From Limosilactobacillus ingluviei DSM 15946 (GTDB taxonomy: Bacteria; Bacillota; Bacilli; Lactobacillales; Lactobacillaceae): a DNA stretch of 64,000 bases. Shown here piece after piece: positions 62,447 through 64,000 of this stretch. The position numbers and the translations under genes are program-made. Location of the stretch: assembly GCF_001435775.1 (NCBI RefSeq), contig NZ_AZFK01000087.1:62001-126000 (forward strand), read 5' to 3'. Positions within the stretch are counted from its first letter, which is position 1. The number at the start of each line of letters is the position of its first letter. The notes beneath the pieces are model-generated. The model searched no databases, was not told where the DNA came from, and worked only from the letters and a program-made list of their open reading frames with translations.

Positions 62447-62527
62447 CCTCATCCCTGCCTTTCTAGTTTGAATGCTTTTAGTATAACCGCTGCTTACAAA
62501 AAGTAACAATAATTTGCTTGAATAAAA

Positions 62528-62559
62528 CAAAAGCGAGACCCGGTTGGATCCCGCTTTTG
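62528..62559. terminator. Terminator after lrgAB
   Basis: CAAAAGCGaGA pairs with TCCCGCTTTTG, with T-rich sequence on both sides. Confidence 0.75.
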
Positions 62560-62623
62560 CCGCGCTAACGTATGAATTCAATCAACTGACATCCTCACTG
62601 AGGAACCGCCGAAGCGGCAGGAA

Positions 62624-63355
62624 TTAATGCAAGAACAAGTTGGCGTAAATTGGCACCACAATGTCCATTGCCACGGCGATGATAACCACCGCCACGGCTG
62701 CCATGGCCCCTTGGACAGAACCAAGTTGAACGGCCTTGGCCGAACCAACCGTGTGCCCAGCGGAACCAAGCCCCAGCCCGGTCCCAACCTTTGGGATTTG
62801 CTTTAAGCGGAAGACCTTGATCAGGAATTCAGCTAAGGCGTAGATAACCACGGCGTTTAAGATACATGCCATCGCCGTTACGGCTGGATCCCCGCCAATC
62901 CCTTGGGCAATTGGCATTGCCACGGCCGTCGTAGCAGCTTGTGGCATCATTGCGGCCGTTGAAGTTGCGGACAGACCGAACAGCTTAGCCACGGCGTGAA
63001 TCCCAAACAGGGAAACAAACCCACCGACAAACAAAGCAATGACACAGTCTAACCAGTACTTCTTAAAGACGTCGTTACGCCGGTACAGTGGAATGGCAAA
63101 GGCCATCGTAGCTGGGTTTAAGAACCAGAAAATAATGTCACCACCCGGCTTGTAGTAGGTCTTGTAAACGGCCGCCGTCGTGGAGCCCGTCATCTTTGCC
63201 CAGATCATTAAAATAACAATCCCCAAGACCATCCCAACCAACAGTGGCGTGAACAGGAAGAAACCGTTGGTCTTGTCAAACAGCCATTGCCCAATCAAGT
63301 AAACGAGGATGGAGATGAAAATCCCCGTAAATGGTAATGCTAATGTTGCAGCCAT
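62624..63355 (-). CDS. lrgB: LrgB family membrane protein
   Basis: 243 aa with about seven membrane helices; FWLNPATMAFAIPLYRR, GLSATSTAAMMPQAATTAVAMPIAQGIGG and SAGHTVGSAKAVQLG are LrgB signatures. LrgAB acts in pyruvate uptake (PftAB in Bacillus) and has been linked to control of autolysis. 2 bases after lrgA. Confidence 0.93.
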   Translation of the reverse strand: MAATLALPFTGIFISILVYLIGQWLFDKTNGFFLFTPLLVGMVLGIVILMIWAKMTGSTTAAVYKTYYKPGGDIIFWFLNPATMAFAIPLYRRNDVFKKYWLDCVIALFVGGFVSLFGIHAVAKLFGLSATSTAAMMPQAATTAVAMPIAQGIGGDPAVTAMACILNAVVIYALAEFLIKVFRLKQIPKVGTGLGLGSAGHTVGSAKAVQLGSVQGAMAAVAVVIIAVAMDIVVPIYANLFLH

Positions 63356-63357
63356 GA

Positions 63358-63792
63358 TTAGTTAGCCCCCTTTTCAGTTTCTTCATCGTCGTCCACCCGG
63401 CCAGTTAGCTTTTGGTGAATCTTAATTACTAATGCACCAACGTAGGCAATTACAACCAAAATGATGATCGTTGCCAAAACAGACACGATGATATCTTGTA
63501 AACCTTCGCGCTTCATCAAGTCCAAACTCCCGGCTAATTGAACCCCGGATGGAACGAACATGAAGGCAATCAAACTAATCATGAGGTCCCCAAATTTTTC
63601 AACTTGTTCCAACTTCACAATGTGCGTTGCCAACAGAATGTATAAAATGATCATCCCGATTAACGGGGTTGGGACAACAAAACTCTTTGGGAACAGACTG
63701 GAAATTAAAGCGGAAACAAAAAGAATTGCCGCAAAGATCCCCATTTGAACCAGAATTGGGGCGGCCTTCTTTTCCGGCTGCTTCTTTTCCAT
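63358..63792 (-). CDS. lrgA: LrgA/CidA family membrane protein
   Basis: 144 aa, four membrane helices; FVVPTPLIGMIILYILLATHIVKLEQVEKFGDLMI and FMFVPSGVQL are family signatures. The AGGAGGATAT ribosome site precedes the ATG. First gene of lrgAB. Confidence 0.93.
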   Translation of the reverse strand: MEKKQPEKKAAPILVQMGIFAAILFVSALISSLFPKSFVVPTPLIGMIILYILLATHIVKLEQVEKFGDLMISLIAFMFVPSGVQLAGSLDLMKREGLQDIIVSVLATIIILVVIAYVGALVIKIHQKLTGRVDDDEETEKGAN

Positions 63793-63827
63793 AACGATAT
63801 CCTCCTCTCAAACATGCGGTTCTGCCC

Positions 63828-63898
63828 GAGCGAAAAATAATAGCAAAAACGATATCTACAGAACCTTTTTCAAACAAAACCAATTTATTATTTCGCTC
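63828..63898 (-). promoter_or_regulatory. lrgAB leader with inverted repeat
   Basis: GAGCGAAATAATA (63886-63898) pairs with its complement at 63828-63842 with a two-base bulge. TATAAT lies just upstream (near 63911), so the repeat would fold in the mRNA leader before the ribosome site. Confidence 0.4.
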
Positions 63899-64000
63899 AG
63901 ATAACAATTACATTATAGCCAGGTTTCAAGGGTTTGCGGGACTTTTCGCATGGAACGACCCAAATTTAAGGTCAAGTGCCCTTGGTTTGACTTGAGATGC

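Overview
The window is a chromosomal segment of a lactic acid bacterium of the Lactobacillaceae, carrying one complete temperate siphophage genome. The host assignment rests on the gene content: L-lactate dehydrogenase, a lutABC lactate-oxidation operon, an Rgg-type regulator, a C69-family dipeptidase, butanediol dehydrogenase, an ECF-type vitamin transporter subunit, strong AGGAGG ribosome sites and moderate GC. I do not name a species.

Left host flank (1-21680): ldh, a DEDDh exonuclease-like protein, an ABC1/UbiB kinase-like membrane protein, gdhA broken by one extra G in a G7 tract, glyA, an unknown 377-aa protein, a PLP aminotransferase, an Rgg-like regulator, lutABC, lplA-lipA with a free-standing lipoyl domain, a SufT-like Fe-S protein next to the two-subunit Fe-S serine dehydratase, a vitamin B6-type kinase with an ECF S component, and a butanediol dehydrogenase with a cre-like box. 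Right host flank (60819-64000): msrB, a HesB-like protein and lrgAB.

Prophage (21681-60818, 39,128 bp between identical 10-bp cores): it sits inside a secreted C69 dipeptidase gene. Joining the two halves at the core gives an uninterrupted 488-codon frame. From attL rightwards, mostly on the minus strand: a DUF3800 moron; an endolysin with a signal peptide and a holin; receptor-binding/baseplate, tail and tape measure genes; an A118/PBSX-like head-tail completion set; a capsid gene with a textbook -1 frameshift site; scaffold, minor head protein (with a JAMM-like domain), portal and terminase; a 1-kb non-coding region with tRNA-like elements, five AGTCCG boxes at exact 11-bp spacing and a tiny hydrophobic peptide with a possible antisense RNA; ArpU; replication and recombination genes (DnaC-like loader, initiator with built-in iterons, SSB, HNH, ERF, Gam-like); small early genes and the immunity switch. 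On the plus strand follow repressor, ImmA-like peptidase, a membrane protein, a lipoprotein, an AT-rich cassette and the integrase.

The most notable locus is that AT-rich cassette (about 56.3-59.2 kb): a 5-methylcytosine DNA methyltransferase, a DUF262 protein and a HEPN-domain protein with overlapping reading frames, in the accessory slot between the lysogeny genes and the integrase. It has the architecture of a modification-linked, possibly abortive, defence system carried by the prophage. No HNH or other DNA nuclease domain is visible in it, which sets it apart from GmrSD and ordinary restriction-modification.
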